Shown here: piece after piece, positions 59,301 through 61,413 of the stretch | Layout of the letters: the number at the start of each line of letters is the position of its first letter | Numbering within the stretch: position 1 is the first letter of the stretch | Assembly (NCBI GenBank): GCA_006844585.1 | Contig: SPJM01000347.1 | Coordinates: 1 to 61,413, forward strand | Length of the DNA stretch: 61,413 bases | DNA from: Methylococcaceae bacterium | Lineage (GTDB): Bacteria > Pseudomonadota > Gammaproteobacteria > Methylococcales > Methylomonadaceae | Reading direction: 5' to 3' | Notes under the pieces: generated by a model | Told to the model about the DNA's origin: nothing | The model's input: the letters and a program-made list of their open reading frames with translations, nothing else | The model's database searches: none | Position numbers and translations under genes: made by a program

Positions 59301-59530
59301 ATGGCGGTTTACATTTATGGGTAAAATTAAAAGACACGGGCGGTTTTCAATTTGAGCTTGATCAATTTTATCTGTTGCCCGAAGCCTTACCTTCATCTAT
59401 TGTGTTTGATCAACAAGAAAACCAGATTCAACTTCCGAAAGTCAGCGCCTTCGGCCAATATTTTTCGGTATTGTTGAAAATCGACGAGACCGGAAAAATT
59501 TCAGTGGCGGATGCAGCTCCTTATCAATAA
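56306..59530 (+). CDS. Exported NHL beta-propeller protein with legumain-like (C13) peptidase domain
   Basis: This 1,074-residue protein has a signal peptide (residues 1-23, cleaved after AAA). Two NHL/SMP-type propeller regions fill about residues 40-610; clear blades contain VYIADTQNDRIQVFSLEGKF, YAADNDWRNNRVQRFSMEG, VYVVDAGNKRIQIFNEQGQF and LYISDSLNNRIQQFEI. A clan-CD cysteine peptidase domain follows (about 620-830). It begins KAIIVAGGGPSTETRFN and has H716 in LLADHGGFG and C757 in IIIEACQSASFF, 41 residues apart, the same gap as His148-Cys189 of human legumain. The last 200 residues are beta-rich, probably Ig-like. No sorting tail is seen. Substrate is unknown; asparaginyl cleavage or ligation is possible from the family. 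Confidence 0.82.
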   Translation: MKNRVYVVCLIFSILWLINPAAANNEDYPFKRLWPQNEHFWLFNEPSDVAVDHQRGFVYVSEVRGLITKFTRNGDFVTQWKTAEKISSITVDQNGYVYAAHLEGIEHIQKFDGEGRIIQDVFLKLEKHFGTDIYLYYIRGLAVAPNGHIYLISAGPMGLETRHLVWYFDQKGEWLGSWGEPGVEPGKIGLDVERPYIGPHDIAIDGSNRVYIADTQNDRIQVFSLEGKFQYSWGAEGSESGQFHHLTAIAVDQQDRIYAADNDWRNNRVQRFSMEGEFIDDFYMPQAGDNFNPTGMIVNNESEILIADFRNRIYKIKLESKEINSIWQSASDQQGAFDFPYGIDTDRFGNVYVVDAGNKRIQIFNEQGQFLSLWQHWDYVFGRGRLDSPETIAIGKDVVFLKDSANGQRIILFDIEGRYITTWQDQFTEFGIIRGIAADGESTVYVSATHYFEDNVMVNSVIKLDLSGQIIHSWQWQAGINDHPVRGLAIAQSGILYAVAQHKIMAFDSSSGNLLLEWPVAGYLEETGKPLYSAPPDVAVDDNGLIYTLHNGGTSIRVFNNNGERVAEFSRRGTKNGEIQGPAALTIKKNKLYISDSLNNRIQQFEITALNDSSGEETPKRNKAIIVAGGGPSTETRFNAIWDSTLLLTNRAYFALRGQGFEKQEIKYLTAGSQAIDLDSNGILDDLEYADLAGLEQAITKWAADAQDVVLLLADHGGFGIFALNEDELLTRERLIQWVDRLDEQVPGKITIIIEACQSASFFEGLAGKDRHLIASAKADQPAIISNMGYNSFSYFFWSEIRFGKWLQQAFRTGRQAMSSQTVLVKGKFEQQNAQLDSDGLEGFSIDDYTVLGNYCLGPDGCLAYASDEPVVQSLTASDQLQGQQQADFKIEVTHLSSLDEAWALISRPDNLHVDVDEPVTNLQRIKLDCQSLEAGQSQCQGSYDDFGAQGDYHVTFYALDKNKRMNAPESTISLSQMQGAYASYNHNEGTLILQDLDYGGLHLWVKLKDTGGFQFELDQFYLLPEALPSSIVFDQQENQIQLPKVSAFGQYFSVLLKIDETGKISVADAAPYQ

Positions 59531-59578
59531 AACCATGAAACCCGCAAACAACGCTATTTTGGATTCAAATTATTGCAA

Positions 59579-60088
59579 TTAATTTGAATCCTCGTCAGCG
59601 TGGTCTAAGGCTATACTTTCCCTATCCAAAATCCCGACATCAAGCATAGGCGCAGCATCAATATTCTGTGCATCCATCATTTTTTCAATGCGTTGCAAGG
59701 AAGAGATAATCATGGTTTTCTCCCAATCCTCAAGACTGGAAAATTGTTCTGTAAAGTGCTCTTGCAACGGAATCGGGGCATTTTTAAGTATCGTCAAAGC
59801 CTCGTTTGTAAGATGGGCATGCACTTTACGTTTATCCTGTTTGGAACGCTCTCGATAGATTAAATTACGTTTCTCCAATCTATCCAGAATGGTGGTCACC
59901 GTGGCTTGACTGAGACTAATATGATTAGCCAGTTCTCCAATCGTCACCGAATTATGAGCATTGATAGTCTGCAGCACTAACATTTGCGGTGTCGTTAAGC
60001 CGATTGTTTTTGCAAGATATTTTGAATGAAGATCAGTCGCCCTGATGATGCGGCGCAAGGAAACGAGTACTTCTTCAATATAATCCAT
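59579..60088 (-). CDS. ectR: MarR-family repressor of the ectoine operon, EctR
   Basis: EctR represses ectABC in methylotrophic bacteria under low salt. The 169-residue protein (ATG 60088, AAGAGA upstream; a TTG at 60112 would add eight residues) shows the MarR winged-helix pattern: LTTPQMLVLQTINAH, ISLSQATVTTILDRLEKRNL as recognition helix region, and RSKQDKRKVHAHLT as wing. It is divergent from ectA with 263 bases between starts. An operator matching the known EctR site lies at 60231-60248, so self-regulation is also possible. Confidence 0.92.
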   Translation of the reverse strand: MDYIEEVLVSLRRIIRATDLHSKYLAKTIGLTTPQMLVLQTINAHNSVTIGELANHISLSQATVTTILDRLEKRNLIYRERSKQDKRKVHAHLTNEALTILKNAPIPLQEHFTEQFSSLEDWEKTMIISSLQRIEKMMDAQNIDAAPMLDVGILDRESIALDHADEDSN

Positions 60089-60230
60089 TTGCAAATCTCT
60101 TTTCGGTTTCAAAAAAACGTAATTTTAAAATAAGACGTGAGTTGGCGGTATATATTTCGTGTGTTCTTTGTCTTGTTCTTGCCGGATTCAATAAAAAGCC
60201 GGTTTAAAAGCTGTATGGTATAGAGTAGAA

Positions 60231-60250
60231 TATTTAGAGTTCAATATAAT
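60231..60250 (+). promoter_or_regulatory. EctR operator overlapping a -10 box of the ect promoter
   Basis: TATTTAGA-GT-TCAATATA at 60231-60248 is a pseudo-palindrome of two 8-base half-sites with a 2-base spacer. From memory, the published operator of Methylomicrobium alcaliphilum is TATTTAGT-GT-ACTATATA, so layout, spacer and most bases agree. A perfect -10 hexamer TATAAT lies at 60245-60250, overlapping the right half-site; no good -35 is visible at normal distance. Binding here would block RNA polymerase at the ectA promoter. Confidence 0.75.
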
Positions 60251-60300
60251 TATTTTCCTTCATTTAGAAGAAAAACATAATAATACTGATGCTTATACAC

Positions 60301-60326
60301 ATTAAAAGACATTTTCGTCTTTTAAT
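60301..60326. promoter_or_regulatory. Perfect inverted repeat in the ectA leader
   Basis: ATTAAAAGAC at 60301-60310 is perfectly inverted at 60317-60326 around ATTTTC, 25 bases before the ectA start and about 50 downstream of the -10 box. It could be a leader hairpin or a second protein-binding site. It is not the known EctR half-site. Confidence 0.55.
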
Positions 60327-60351
60327 TACATACAGAACTAAGTAATTTTAT

Positions 60352-61413
<1,062 letters not shown>

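Overview
The window is a 61.4 kb chromosomal segment of a gammaproteobacterium. Its base composition is moderate, coding density is high, and no rRNA, tRNA or CRISPR array was seen. A halotolerant methanotroph of the order Methylococcales is the best inference. The support is the ectR-ectA-ectB order with a MarR-type EctR and a recognisable EctR operator, gnnA-gnnB next to lpxB, a tungsten-type aldehyde oxidoreductase operon, and an MtrA/MtrB electron conduit. No pmo, mxa or xox gene is present, so this placement is not proven.

Layout. 1-11 kb: the end of rmuC, a tiny unknown gene, an orphan antitoxin-like gene, aroE, a membrane protein, hemB, an MlaC-family protein, cmoA-cmoB (tRNA wobble cmo5U), and on the minus strand ksgA, pdxA and ftsH. 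11-17 kb: gnnA-gnnB-lpxB, which predicts lipid A built on a diamino sugar, then the arsenosugar pair arsS plus a DUF2064 glycosyltransferase. 16.6-24 kb: a MASE1-CHASE-PAS-GGDEF-EAL protein, hslR, a rhodanese, a DUF6394 protein with a two-RCK potassium channel, and an isocitrate-lyase-superfamily enzyme. 24-29 kb: polyferredoxin, tungsten aldehyde oxidoreductase, an FAD reductase and a MoaD-like protein, with a REP-associated tyrosine transposase (RAYT) and its REP sequences inserted before the MoaD gene.

29-42 kb: mrcB-lolA-def, then a minus-strand mtrB/mtrA-like porin-cytochrome pair, two paralogous monoheme proteins, an acyltransferase, a YajR-type MFS transporter, a YtoQ protein and a small unknown protein. 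42-54 kb: tgt-yajC-secD-secF, then ndk-rlmN-pilF-hisS-yfgM-bamB-der-tpx. This is a conserved gammaproteobacterial block, here without the usual rodZ-ispG, and carrying REP sequences at three gene ends. 54-61 kb: rnd, a membrane-bound c-type heme protein, a large exported NHL-propeller/legumain-like (C13) protein, then ectR and ectA-ectB, with ectB running off the end.

Three repeat classes lie between genes. The first is GTAG-headed REP hairpins related to the resident RAYT. The second is a 158-bp family that folds end to end as one long hairpin; it has two full copies and one truncated copy, and its arms have changed in a compensatory way. The third is a 166-bp MITE-like element with 17-bp terminal inverted repeats. 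The most notable observations are the long-hairpin family, the RAYT/REP insertion in the tungsten enzyme operon, the NHL-C13 fusion protein, the EctR operator and the lipid A chemistry.
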